Assembly (NCBI RefSeq): GCF_033115175.1
Contig: NC_084839.1
Coordinates: 41,215,501 to 41,279,500 of the forward strand
From: Lepus europaeus
Taxonomy: Eukaryota > Chordata > Mammalia > Lagomorpha > Leporidae
Length of the DNA: 64,000 nucleotides
Reading direction: 5' to 3'
In this document: piece after piece, positions 11,021-20,720 of the stretch
Layout of the letters: each line of letters opens with the position of its first letter
Numbering within the stretch: position 1 is the first letter of the stretch
Notes under the pieces: model-generated
The model's input: only the letters and a program-made list of their open reading frames with translations
The model's database searches: none
What the model was told of the DNA's origin: nothing
Program-made: the position numbers and the translations under genes

Positions 11021-11360
11021 AGGCCGGCGCCGTGGCTTAACAGGCTAATCCTCCGCCTTGCAGTGCCAGCACACCAGGTTCTAGTCCCGGTTGGGGCGCC
11101 AGATTCTATCCCGGTTGCCCCTCTTCCAGGCCAGCTCTCTGCTATGGCCCAGGAAGGCAGTGGAGGATGGCCCAAGTGCTTGGGCCCTGCACCCCATGGG
11201 AGACCAGGAGAAGCATCTGGCTCCTGGCTTTGGATCAGCGAGATGCGCCGGCCGCAGCGGCCATTGGAGGGTGAACCAACGGCAAAAAGGAAGACCTTTC
11301 TCTGTCTCTCTCTCTCTCACTATCCACTCTGCCTGTCAAAAAAAAAAATTTTTTTTTTAG
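11021..11360 (+). mobile_element. CSINE, alternative subtype, sense
   Basis: It begins 'gaggccggcgccgtggctta', carries an extra head block with 'ctagtcccggttggggcgcc', then 'ttgcccctcttccaggccag', and ends 'ctctgcctgtcaaaaaaaaa' without the usual AATAAATA repeats. The same subtype occurs reversed at 3677 and 44,178. The well-preserved head suggests a comparatively young copy. Confidence 0.95.
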
Positions 11361-11465
11361 AAAGAGCAGAAAGGAAAAGGGGAGAGATTTTTAATTATCC
11401 CAGAGTGAGATTTCTGAGTATGCCATGAAACCCAGAAGTTGCAAAAAGGGGGGAAAATGATTAAC

Positions 11466-11745
11466 TTAAAGTTTATTTATTTGGTTATGAAAAAGAGAGA
11501 AAAAAAGAGAAAACTTCCATCCACTGGCCCACTTCCCAAATGCCTGCAATGTCCATGACTAAGCAGGGCCAAAGCCAGGAGCCGGGAACTCAGTCCGGTT
11601 CTCCCATGTTGGTGGCAGGAATACCACTACCTGAGCCATCGCTGCCGCCTTCCAGGGTCTGCATCAGCAGGAGGCTGGGATCAGGAGCTGGAACTCCTGA
11701 TGTGGGAGGTGGGCATCTTGACTGCCAGGCCAAATGTCTGTGCCC
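11466..11745 (-). mobile_element. Older CSINE-related SINE, antisense
   Basis: Contains 'actggcccacttcccaaatg', 'ctcccatgttggtggcagga' and an ending 'gccaggccaaatgtctgtgc'. These landmarks match the older subfamily seen at 6915 and 17,515. The ends are eroded. Confidence 0.75.
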
Positions 11746-11897
11746 CCTGATAATTGGTTTACCCATAGGAGAAAATAAACAACATCAGAAAACTGGGGGA
11801 AAAGACTAATAACTCATATCTCCTAAAAAAAAGGACTAATTAAACAACAGTTTCCATAAGTCAGTGAGAAGACCAACAGAAAAGGAACTACCATTTT

Positions 11898-11916
11898 TTA
11901 TAATGCTTCATTCTAT

Positions 11917-11947
<31 letters not shown>

Positions 11948-12254
11948 TTTGAGAGATAGAGTCACAGACAGTGAAAGGGAGAGACAGAGAGAAAGGTCTT
12001 CCATCTGCTGGTTCACTCCCCAAATGGCCACAATGGCCGGAGCTTAGCAGATTCGAAGCCAGGAGTCAGGAGCTTCCTCTGGGTCTCTCATGCAGGTGCA
12101 AGGGTCTGAACACTTGGGCCATCTTCTACTGCTTTCCCAGGCCATAGCAGAGAGCTGGATCGGAAGAGGAGCAGCCGGGACTAGAACCAGTGCTCATATG
12201 AGATGTCAACACTGCAGGCGGAGATTTAACCTATTGTGCCACAGTGCCGGCCCC
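11898..12254 (-). mobile_element. Lagomorph CSINE, antisense, with (ATTT)n tail
   Basis: The complement of the A-tail has expanded to a TTTA repeat at 11,913-11,950. It is followed by 'gagagatagagtcacagaca' and the full body to 'gtgccacagtgccggcccca'. The flanks 'gaactaccattttt' (11,884-11,897) and 'gaactatcgttttt' (12,255-12,268) look like a target duplication with two mismatches. Confidence 0.93.
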
Positions 12255-12289
12255 AGAACTATCGTTTTTAAAAGTCTAAAAAGGCTTAA

Positions 12290-13070
12290 TCACTCTTAGA
12301 GTAAAAGAAATACACAATGAAATAACCCTTTTCACTTATACAATGGGAAAATATTTTAAATGCACTGGAGAAGGGGTAGGGAAATAGAAACTGCTGATGG
12401 GAGTAAACATTAATACAGTCTTTATGAAAAGCAAGTGGCAATGTCTATCAAGGGTACAAATTGAGCATCACCTTTATCTCAGGGTTTTAGTGGCTAGGAA
12501 TGTGTTCTACCAATGAACTTGCCCAAGTAAATATGAGGATAGTTATCAAAGCATATCTGTAATGGCAAACATGGGAAAAATCTAAAATGCTCACCAGCAC
12601 TGCCTGGATAAATTATTGTTCTTACCTGTACTGCTGTGGAACAATCTCCACGTCTGTAAGCAAAGTGCCCTATATTCAACAACACAAATGAATCTTAAAA
12701 ATCTTCAGCAAAATTTTTAAAAACAAGACGCACAACAAAGAAAGCATACAATATGATTCTATCAGTATAAAGCTTTAAACAGGCAAGGCTCAGCTTTATT
12801 GTTTGGAGAAACATTCAGAGAAGGTAAAACTGTAGAGAAAAGCCAGGAAAATAATACCACAGGAGTCAGCGTGATGGCTCCCTCTGCAAGGGGTGGGGAG
12901 TAGATGATGACAGAGGGGCCGACAGGAAGCTTCTGGAATGCCGGCAGTGTTCTGTTCCTCGATCTGGGTGCTACTGACGCTGGTGTACACTTGTAGTTCT
13001 TGACTATGCTCTGCATATATGTTTATGGCTTTTCTATGAGTTCTATGTTATTTTCCCTGATAACTTTTTC
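12290..13070 (+). mobile_element. L1M 3' region, sense (probable)
   Basis: The order 'ggaatgtgttctaccaatga', 'ttcaacaacacaaatgaatc', 'aaagcatacaatatgattct' and 'actgtagagaaaagccagg' resembles the ORF2 end and 3' UTR of old L1M families. No intact ORF. The right border is uncertain. Confidence 0.5.
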
Positions 13071-13771
13071 ACAAAGGGTAGATGCAGAACTATGGAGGTG
13101 GTACGAATCATTTGTTTCTGAAAAGAAGATGCACAAGCTCCTATGCATGTGCATAGAAGTGATGGAGAGGATGAGCACAAAGGGACTGCAGCGTTTTCCT
13201 CTGGGAACCGAGCTGCCTGAGGACAGAGGTCCCTCTGCAGGAAGAGGGAGACCTACTTTCCAGGGTGCTCTCTGGAGCCCTTCTTAATGTTTACCATGTG
13301 CATCTGTCACCTTTTCAAAAACAAGTTCCAACGCTCTGAAAAACTTTAAAGTGACCATCACACAGAAAGTAAGTTAAAGAAATAAAGCAGACTTCTACAG
13401 AAAGGAAACTGAAGGCTTAATGCACCCTGATTCTAGGGAAGCCCATCATAAAAAACAATGAATCTTCTGGTTGGGACATTGCAGGAAACAGAATCTGCTC
13501 TAGGCAGTTCAGTAGAAAGGAGTTCCTTGTAGGAGAGTGAGTAGCTCACAGAATCATTGCAGCCAGAAAGCACACTCTAGGGTAAACTTCCAGACAGTTA
13601 TCAAAGCCACTGGAAGGGCCACCAAGGCCTTGGCAGTGGTGCAGAGCCAGCACCGTCTGGAAGCTGCCTCCATGATCTGCACCAACAAAATGGAGGCTCT
13701 GTCCCCTTGAGACCAGTGACCTGGCCTGGGACCCCTGCTGATGAGGCCACAGAAGACAAACCCTCCAGAGA
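13071..13771. other. Unclassified sequence
   Basis: No gene recognised. The part 13,480-13,760 has the look of an old interspersed repeat ('gagtagctcacagaatcatt'), but I could not assign a family. Confidence 0.35.
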
Positions 13772-14132
13772 CATATCAGTGCAATTTACTGTTTGTCAGG
13801 TTAAAGGAGAAGAACATGATTATCTCCATAGATGCAGAAAGTATTTTATAAGATGCAGTATTCAAGGTGAGAGTTGTGGTGCAGTGTGTTAAGCCACTGG
13901 TTGGGATGCTTGCATCCCATATTAGAGTTCCTGGTTCAAGTTCTGGCTACTCTGCTTCTGATCCAGCTTCCTGCTGATGTGCCTGGGAAAGCAGTGGGTG
14001 ACCCCGTTGTTTGGGCCCCTGAACTCATGTGGGTGACTCAGATGGAGTTCCAGGTTCCTGGCTTTGGCCTGACCCCATCCCTGCCATTGCAGCTATTTGG
14101 GTAGTAAACCAGTGAATGGAATATCTCTCTCT

Positions 14133-14169
<37 letters not shown>

Positions 14170-14640
14170 CAAACACACACACTACCTCTGCCTTTCAAAT
14201 GAATAAATAAAAAAAGACAATACTATTTCATATTGAAAAGAAAGTGCTTATCTAACTAGAATTAGAAGGAATTTCTTTTATTCTCATAAAGGATATCATC
14301 TAGAACTCTACAATAACATCTTACTTCATGTTTCAATTATCAGGATTTCCTTTGAAACCAAGAATAAGATATGAGTGCCCATTGTTGCTTCTCTTATGCA
14401 GCATTATATTGGAGATCCTAGGAATGAAATAACACAAGGGAAAAAGCAGATAGAAGGAAGGAAAGAAAAAGAATTATTGTTTGGAGACAATATACTTATC
14501 TTTACAGAAAAGCTGAAATCCCAACTCCTGGAGCTAATGGGAGCATTTGACAAGTTCACCGATGTAGCATGAGCATACTTGTTAGCACTTGTAGACATAA
14601 ATAAGAATCCATTAATCAAGATTGATATTCGTTGTAATTT
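13772..14640 (+). mobile_element. L1M fragment, ORF2 reverse-transcriptase region, sense, split by a CSINE
   Basis: The left part (13,772-13,866) has 'gattatctccatagatgcag', which encodes a relic of the conserved I-(S)-I-D-A-E-K segment of the L1 reverse transcriptase. The right part (14,216-14,640) has 'atgagtgcccattgttgctt' and 'ggagatcctaggaatgaaat', which follow it in L1 ORF2. A CSINE at 13,867-14,215 separates the halves. Frameshifts and stops make it non-functional. Confidence 0.65.
13867..14215 (+). mobile_element. CSINE, sense, with CT and CA microsatellites
   Basis: It begins near 'ggtgagagttgtggtgcagt' and ends 'gcctttcaaatgaataaata'. A CT-rich tract at 14,124-14,168 is followed by 'cacaaacacacacac'. 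The insertion interrupts an older L1M ORF2 fragment. Confidence 0.9.
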
Positions 14641-14791
14641 CAAACAAATTTCAAATCAGATTTCTCACCAGACTTAATCTGATTCTGTGATTCATACATA
14701 AAGTATAAATGCACAAGTAACCAAGAGAAATATGAAAAAGAAGAATGATAAAGGATGTTCCATAAGCTATCAAGACATATTATGGAACTGT

Positions 14792-14926
14792 CCAACTCAG
14801 CAAATACCAATTTGTTAAATGGCCAATTCAAAGAATGACCAGTTTGCCTGAAGCCAATTTCCCAAAAGTCAATTTGTTGGAGGATTAATTCCACAAATGA
14901 CTGATTCGCAGAATTTGCAAAATGAA
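14792..14926. repeat. Degenerate 15-16 bp tandem array
   Basis: About eight imperfect units follow each other head to tail, including 'ccaatttgttaaatgg', 'ccaattcaaagaatga', 'ccagtttgcctgaag', 'ccaatttcccaaaag', 'tcaatttgttggagga' and 'ttaattccacaaatga'. The shared pattern is roughly ccAATTtgccaAAtga. The origin is not known to me. It may be an old satellite-like array or part of an ancient transposon. Confidence 0.6.
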
Positions 14927-15247
14927 CTGAGAAGCCACAAATGTGTTTTAAGAAATATTCTTGACTTCAGTTGTTCTTTAATTAGAATTCCAAGCAAAGT
15001 ATGTTTAAGACTGTATACTTCAGAAATATATTCTTCATGAATATAATATATGAATATAACCAATAGCTTTATAAGATAGTCTGCATTAAATAATCAGTAT
15101 ACACAAGAAGACATCAAATATATACATGAATATATTCAATATTATATTAAATATATCTAGGAATATAATCTTCATAACTTAACATTTGGAAAATTACATA
15201 TTCATTCAATTATTGCTAAGAAAGTGGTTTTATATTGTGCCTATGGG
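14927..15247. other. AT-rich unique sequence
   Basis: Contains repeated 'gaatata' and 'atattatatt' text around 15,030-15,170 and is very AT-rich. Such DNA can act as a matrix-attachment or DNA-unwinding region, but nothing here proves that. No gene. Confidence 0.4.
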
Positions 15248-15581
15248 TGGGAGACCTGTGTTGTGGCCCAGTGGGTAAAGCTGCTGCCTGTGATGCTGGC
15301 ATCCCATATGGGTGCTGATTCAAGTCCTGGCTGCTTCACTTTAGATACAGCTCCCTACTAATCTGCTTGAGGGAACAGATAAAGACAGCCCAAGTGCTTG
15401 GACCCCTGCATCATATGGGAGACCTGGAAAAATCTCCAGGCTCCTGGTTTCAGATTGGCCCAATTCCAGCTGTTGTGGCTATTTGTGGAGTGAACCAGCA
15501 GATGGAAGATCTCTCTCTCTCTCTCTCTATCTCTAAACTCTGCCTTTCAAAAAATAAATAATTCTTAAAAAAAAAAAAAAG
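15248..15581 (+). mobile_element. Lagomorph CSINE, sense
   Basis: It begins 'gggagacctgtgttgtggcc', includes a CT run at 15,511-15,528, and ends 'ctctgcctttcaaaaaataa' with a 14-A tail. It lies immediately upstream of a short mariner-like element. Confidence 0.93.
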
Positions 15582-15591
15582 ATGTGCAGAT

Positions 15592-15728
15592 GTATATTTA
15601 TGAAGTTCTTAAAAAATTCATGGAAATGTGTATTATGAAAAAGTATGCATGGAATTCAAAATTTTTCTACCCCAAAATAAACTCACCTTGTAATTTCATT
15701 TTTCCATGGATACTTTGAAGTACCCTTG
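15592..15728 (+). mobile_element. Short mariner-like DNA element
   Basis: The left end 'gaagttcttaaaaaattcat' and the right end (reverse complement 'gggtacttcaaagtatccat') are imperfect terminal inverted repeats. The interior has 'tattatgaaaaagtatgcat' and 'ccaaaataaac'. The same design recurs at 16,304, 18,023 and 36,411. At about 135 bp it is too short to encode a transposase. Confidence 0.6.
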
Positions 15729-15875
15729 TGTAATCCCCTGTGACTCTAGTCCCATTAAACATATTGCCATACTTTAACATAGTTGAGAAGGCTGTTTCTT
15801 AAAATATGTGATAAATTAGTTAACATGATAAGTTTAGCAAGTCGATATTAGGTGGATTCACTTAGAATCGGCTTT

Positions 15876-16145
15876 CGCAGATGCAAAATACTACATATTA
15901 TGTGATTCCACTTACGTGGCTTGTCCTAGGCAAGCAGAAGATCCGCTTGCCTAGGGCTGGGGCGAGGGTGAGGAGGGTGGGTCTAGCTGCAAAAAGGCAG
16001 GAGGAACTTTCTGGGTTGATGGAAATGTTCCCCATCTGAATTGTGGCAATTGTACAACTCTGCCAATTTACTCAAGTCATTGAATTGTGTACCTGCAATG
16101 GGTGGATTTTATGGTATGTAAATTATAACTCAATAAAGCTGTTAA
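15876..16145 (+). mobile_element. L1M 3' UTR fragment, sense
   Basis: It contains 'tgattccacttacgtggctt', 'gatggaaatgttccccatct', 'tgtacaactctgccaattta', 'cattgaattgtgtacctgca' and 'ttttatggtatgtaaattat', ending at 'ctcaataaagctgtt'. This is the well-known 3' end of old L1M families. The terminal AATAAA is the LINE poly(A) signal. Confidence 0.8.
15925..15955. other. Perfect 11-bp inverted repeat
   Basis: The left arm 'cctaggcaagc' (15,925-15,935) and right arm 'gcttgcctagg' (15,945-15,955) are separated by a 9-nt loop. It lies inside the L1M 3' UTR fragment. It could form a hairpin in RNA or single-stranded DNA. Confidence 0.7.
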
Positions 16146-16303
16146 AATGGGGGAAAATTGGCTTTCAATAAATTGATTGCCAGCATATTAACCTAGAGCC
16201 ATTATTACAAAAATACAGTAATTAAGATGATGTGGTATTGGTACAGAGGTAGATGAAAAGAACAGTGGAGAAGAATAGAAATCTCAGAAACAGACTTAGA
16301 CAT

Positions 16304-16773
16304 GAGGGTACTTCAAAAAGTTGGTGGAAAATGAAATTAAAAGAAAAATTTAGGGGCAGGTATTGTGGCGCAGCAGGTTAAGCTACCACTTGCAATGCCC
16401 ATGTTCCATATCAGAGTGCCAGTTTGGGTCCCATCTACCCTGCTTCTGACCCAGCTTCCTGCTCCGTGCCTGGGAGGCAGCAGATGATTGATTGCTCTAG
16501 CACTTGGGTTTCTGCCACCCATGTGGGAAACCCAGATGGAGTTCCTGGATCCTGGCTTGAGCCTGGCTCGGCTCTTGCTGTTGTAGGTATTTGGGGACTG
16601 AACCAATGAATAAGGATCTCTTTTTATCACCCTGCCTTTCAATTAGATGAAAATAATAAATAAATTTAAAAGATAAAATGTTTGAAACTACAAAAGAAAA
16701 ACAAAAAACAATTTTGAAATCCTTGTATAGTTTTTCCATAATATGCATTTCCATGAAATTTTTTGAAGATCCT
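16304..16773 (+). mobile_element. Mariner-like short element split by a CSINE
   Basis: The left half (16,304-16,349) begins 'gagggtacttcaaaaagttg'. The right half (16,673-16,773) ends 'gaaattttttgaagatcctt', whose reverse complement matches the left end. The CSINE at 16,350-16,672 inserted in the middle, so the DNA element is older. Confidence 0.6.
16350..16672 (+). mobile_element. Older CSINE, sense
   Basis: It begins 'taggggcaggtattgtggcg', includes 'gtttctgccacccatgtggg' and ends 'cctttcaattagatgaaaat' with an A-rich tail. The subfamily with 'gggaaacccagatggagttc' resembles copies at 4755 and 9057. Confidence 0.9.
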
Positions 16774-16869
16774 TTATATTTGTGAGCTCTTGATATATTA
16801 CAGAGGTAGCACTGAAAAATAAATAGAGAAAAATGAAGCATGGAATGATTGGTGTTGCACCACTCAGCT

Positions 16870-17139
16870 AACCATATAAAAATAAAATAAAAGTTGCTAT
16901 CTACATTATATTACAAACAAAATTAAACTCTAACTGTTGAAATCTTTACTTAATATATACTAAACTGATCTTCTGTATATAAAGAGAATTGAAAATGAAT
17001 CTTGATGTGAATGGAAGGGGAGAGGGAGCGGGAAAGGGGAGGGTTGCGGGTGGGAGGGAAGTTATGGGGGAGGGGAGCCATTATAATCCATAAGCTGTAC
17101 TTTGGAAATTTATATTCATTAAATAAAAGTTAAAAAAAA
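16870..17139 (+). mobile_element. Lagomorph L1 3' end, 5'-truncated, sense
   Basis: It contains 'gatcttctgtatataaagag', 'gaaaatgaatcttgatgtga', a G-rich block 'ggttgcgggtgggagggaag', and ends 'tattcattaaataaaagtta' plus A-tail at 17,130-17,139. This is the same 3' end as the long L1 at 20.6-28.0 kb. The purine-rich GGGAGGG segment is typical of L1 3' UTRs. Confidence 0.85.
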
Positions 17140-17514
17140 ACTCTAGGTTTCTTAAAAACTAAGTATGAAGAATAAAACTTTAGACCTCTGGTTTCCAGTT
17201 CAGCATCTTAGCAACTTAGAAATCTTCACTATATCCTAAAATTTAAGAAAAGCTAAACAAACTGAGAAATCAGCAACTCTTCTCAGATCCATCAGAAAAG
17301 TGAGGTTGCTGGCCAGTCTCTGCGGGCAGAGTTGGAGAAGCACACAGACAGGCAAACACAGAGAATCCCAGCTTAACTGAACAGAAACCTGGCAGCAGAA
17401 ACCCCTGTGGGAACAGTGTAGGAGGAGGAACCTCTCAAATGTAACTGACAAGATGCTGCAGGCTCAGCCAGGGCAAACTGAGAGGAAAAGGCTGCAGGAG
17501 CATGGGGACATCAC
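17140..17514. other. Unique non-coding sequence
   Basis: No recognised feature. A minus-strand open frame of 71 codons near 17,236-17,451 has no domain signature. Confidence 0.4.
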
Positions 17515-17828
17515 ATTTTTTTTTAACATTTAAGTAATTGAAGAAGTGGTAACACATACATACACGTGTAATGAGAGGCAGAGATCTTCCATCTGCTGGG
17601 TCACGTCCCAGATGCCCACAAAGGCCCAGGGTGGAGCCAGGCTGAAGCTGGGATGTGCGAACTCAATTCAGGTCTCCCACATAGGGGGCAGGAACCCAAG
17701 GACTTGAGCCATCACCTGCCACCTCCTAGGGTACACATGAATGGAGCTGGGACTCAAAGCCTAAGCACTTCAGTGTGGGATGCCGGCATCCCAAATAGCA
17801 TCTTCATCACTAGGCCAAATGCCTGCCT
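17515..17828 (-). mobile_element. Older CSINE-related SINE, antisense
   Basis: It contains 'gagaggcagagatcttccat', 'gtctcccacatagggggcag', 'cacctgccacctcctagggt' and the ending 'aggccaaatgcctgcctctc'. This is the older subfamily noted at 6915. Confidence 0.8.
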
Positions 17829-18022
17829 CTCTGCTTTTTGAGTTTTACCTCCAGCAGTTCTATTAGGTCCTCACAGTGAATATCAGAGAAAAATCCCCGC
17901 ATGGTGCCAGCCATGGGAGAGGAAAAGAAACCACTTTGAAACATGGCAGCACACTCCTTTCTTAACAAGGCCTATCCTCAGGAGAAATTGTTTGCCAAAG
18001 CTAATTGTGGAGAGAAAAATGC

Positions 18023-18146
18023 AAGGATGCTCCAAAAAGTCTCTGGAAAATGCAGTTAAAAGATGTTTATTTTGGTGCAAGAGAATTTTGAAAGCAACAC
18101 AGTTTTTTTGTAACACACATTTTCCATGAACTTTTTGAAGATCCTC
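18023..18146. mobile_element. Short mariner-like DNA element
   Basis: Left end 'aaggatgctccaaaaagtct', interior 'ttttggtgcaagag', right end 'catgaactttttgaagatcc'. The reverse complement of the right end matches the left end, so terminal inverted repeats are visible. Intact at about 124 bp. Confidence 0.6.
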
Positions 18147-19690
18147 ACCACCAACCCTTCTCACAAATCTAGCCAGCATTGTCCCTGCACATGGGGAAGA
18201 GAAATGTACAACTCCAGCCCCTCCTGCAATTTGTCCCATTTAAGGGGAACTCCTAAAACCCCTACTGTGTAGTCCATCACTAATTCTTTATTTCATGAGT
18301 TCTTAGACAATCCACAGCCAAGGAATCTGAAGCCCATGAGGAATGCCATGTGGACAGGGACTCCATGGGTAGTGCCTGGTCCTGTTTAGATGGGAACACT
18401 GGGGAGAGCAACCCTTTTGGATTGGGCTGACCTTTGACGAGCCCTCATCAGTGTGTGTATCTAGCCTGCAGCCATCAGTCCCCAAATCGCAAGCCCCTGA
18501 TTGAAAGATGGCCCCACTGGTTTCCTGGCTGAGAGTGTGCAGCTGGCAGAAATGGGCCCATCTGCCACCGTTCATCAGGTCCGGCTCTCAGCTCCGATGA
18601 GCCCCAGTCCCCTCTGGACGCATTTTCCTTTTGTGTGGTGTATGTAAAGCACTCCTAATGCGAGGCTCCTCGGAGAGAGCTCACACTGCACATCTAAGTG
18701 TTTTTTAAAGAATTGAGCTCTTACCTTTTAAAATTACACTGGGGTGGTATTGTTCAAATATGTAAGACTGACTACTCCAGAAAGCAGCAACAACAGGATA
18801 CAATGCACTAATTTTACCCCACTTTGACTTAGAAAATATAATCGGTACTTAGAAAAATTGTAAATACTAAAGAATCAAGGGAATAGGATTATTCTAAAAT
18901 AGGGCACTAATACATCAAGCAAAATAGCTTTTGCTAGTCTTAACTGAGGCCATTATCTATCAGAGAAGATACACCTCTGGCCTTGATAATGTAAAGAAAC
19001 ACAAATGACTACAGATGCTTGCCAGTATTTCTGGGAGGGGAGAGAGAGAAAAAGAGTCTGAACTTGGAAAAGCTGAGTATTCAACAGGGTAAAGAAATAG
19101 CATTAAGCATGCCAGCGAGAGTACAAACCCTGCCTGGGGCAAATAGAGTGATTTCCAAGGAGCCTGCACCCTCTGCTCTGAGATTTGCTGTGGCTGGCAC
19201 ACAGTCCTGGACTTCCTCATCCTGGGGTGTGTCCAATCATAGCATACGTTTCCCCAACTGAGAAACAGGTTCCTGGGGGTAGAAACCGAGCCCTATATGT
19301 CTCTTGCATCAGCTCATGTCATCCCACGACCCATCCCAGAAAGCCAGCACCTACTGAACCACATATAGACTTGAACTTGAGCGCTGCCTACTCCCTCACC
19401 CTGAGGTAAAGGGAAAGGCTTTTGAGGCAACCACCGTGTGGCCCTGATGGCGGAACAGCCACACTGTCCTCCTAAAGACATGCAGAGATCAGTAGGAGGT
19501 GTTCATTTTGGACAACATTCCCATAGAAAAGAGGGATATCCTAGATTTAAAACATTTCATTCCGGCAAGCACTATTGAGGTGCATCTAAGATTTAGTGTT
19601 CAAATGATACAAGTATAGTTGTAGTAAGGACCAAAACTGTTGGGAAGTTGAGAAACAAGTATGGGGAGAAAGGTCCCCAGTCACCTTTTT
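18147..19690. other. Unique non-coding sequence
   Basis: About 1.5 kb free of recognisable repeats. No exon or gene could be supported. Small open frames near 18,303-18,575 (minus) and 19,019-19,261 (plus) have no conserved features. Confidence 0.4.
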
Positions 19691-19703
19691 AGAAATCATA
19701 GGC

Positions 19704-19988
19704 CAGGGGCCAGCGCTGTTGCATAGCTGGTAAAGCCACCGCCTGCAGTACCGGCATCCCATGTGAGTGCAGTTTCAAGTCCTGGCTGCTCTGCTATGGC
19801 CTGGGAAACCAGTGGAAGATGATCCAAATCCTTGGGCCCCTGAACCCAAGTGGGAGACCTGGGAGAAGCTCTTGGCTCCTGGCTTTAGATTGGCACAGAT
19901 CTGGCCATTGCAGCCATCCTGGGGGGTGAACCAGAGGATGGAAGATCTCTCTCTCTGCCTCTGCCTCTCTGTAACTCTGCCTTTCAAA

Positions 19989-20019
<31 letters not shown>

Positions 20020-20039
20020 ATCTTAAAAAAAAAAAAAAG
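19704..20039 (+). mobile_element. Lagomorph CSINE, sense, with exact target duplication
   Basis: It begins 'caggggccagcgctgttgca' and ends in (AAAT)n at 19,988-20,021 plus A-tail. The flanks 'gaaatcataggc' at 19,692-19,703 and 20,040-20,051 are identical over 12 bp. An A-box-like 'tggtaaagcc' is visible; the B-box is decayed. Confidence 0.96.
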
Positions 20040-20115
20040 GAAATCATAGGCTAACTGGCAGCCACCAACCAATGCACATTATGGCCTTCTTCACTGATAT
20101 CCTCACTTTTATGAG

Positions 20116-20303
20116 ACTCAAGTAATGGGATCCCTGCCACCCATATGGGTCTCAGAATTGAGTTCTTGGTTCCTGGCTTCCATGCAGCTCAGCTCCAGCC
20201 ATTGCAGGCATTTGGGGAATAAACTAGAGGATAGAAGTGCTCCCTCTCTTTCTCTGATTCTTTCTATTCTACTCAAATAAATACACAAAAAATTTTTTTA
20301 AAA
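20116..20303 (+). mobile_element. CSINE fragment, 3' half, sense
   Basis: It starts inside the element at 'gatccctgccacccatatgg', continues with 'gagttcttggttcctggctt' and 'gcatttggggaataaactag', and ends 'ctactcaaataaatacac'. The head is missing, so it is 5' truncated. Confidence 0.8.
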
Positions 20304-20568
20304 CACACAAAAATGCACTTAGTAAACCTAACTCATCAAGCATCCTAGCTCACCAACAGAGCACCCTATAGAGGCTTGGCTGTTTCCCGTTGTGACTGCA
20401 GACCACTGCCCAACATCACAAGAGAGTGTGGTACTATATACTGTTATCCCGGGTAAAAAGCAAAATTCAACATTTGAAGTACAGTTTCAACTGAAGGCCT
20501 ATTGCTTTCACATCATCGGAAAATCCTAATTTGAACCATTGTCTGTGGAGAATCATATGTACAACATA
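20304..20568. other. Unique sequence before L1
   Basis: No feature recognised except the left target duplication of the L1 at its right edge. Confidence 0.4.
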
Positions 20569-20577
20569 AAGGTTGTC
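20569..20577. repeat. L1 target-site duplication, left
   Basis: The 9-bp sequence 'aaggttgtc' also occurs at 28,007-28,015 just beyond the 5' end of the L1. Similarity continues loosely into a T-rich stretch on both sides. Confidence 0.75.
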
Positions 20578-20639
20578 TTATTTTCCCCAAAGAAACCTTT
20601 TATTTAATGAATACAAATTTTGTAAGTACATATAGTTAT

Positions 20640-20720
20640 TATTTCCACCATACCTGCCCTCCCACCCACAGCCCCACCCTTCCTCCTCCGCCCTCTCCCC
20701 TTCCCAGTCCCATTCTCCAT
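20640..20720 (-). other. L1 3' UTR G-rich tract (C-rich on plus)
   Basis: The plus strand reads 'gccctcccacccacagcccc' and 'cctcctccgccctctcccct'. On the L1 sense strand this is a G-rich tract of the sort that can form quadruplexes in L1 3' UTRs. The same tract is seen in sense at 17,020-17,080. Confidence 0.6.

Noticed and set aside
14792..14926. CRISPR array
   Set aside because: Units abut each other without spacers, are degenerate, and the genome is mammalian.
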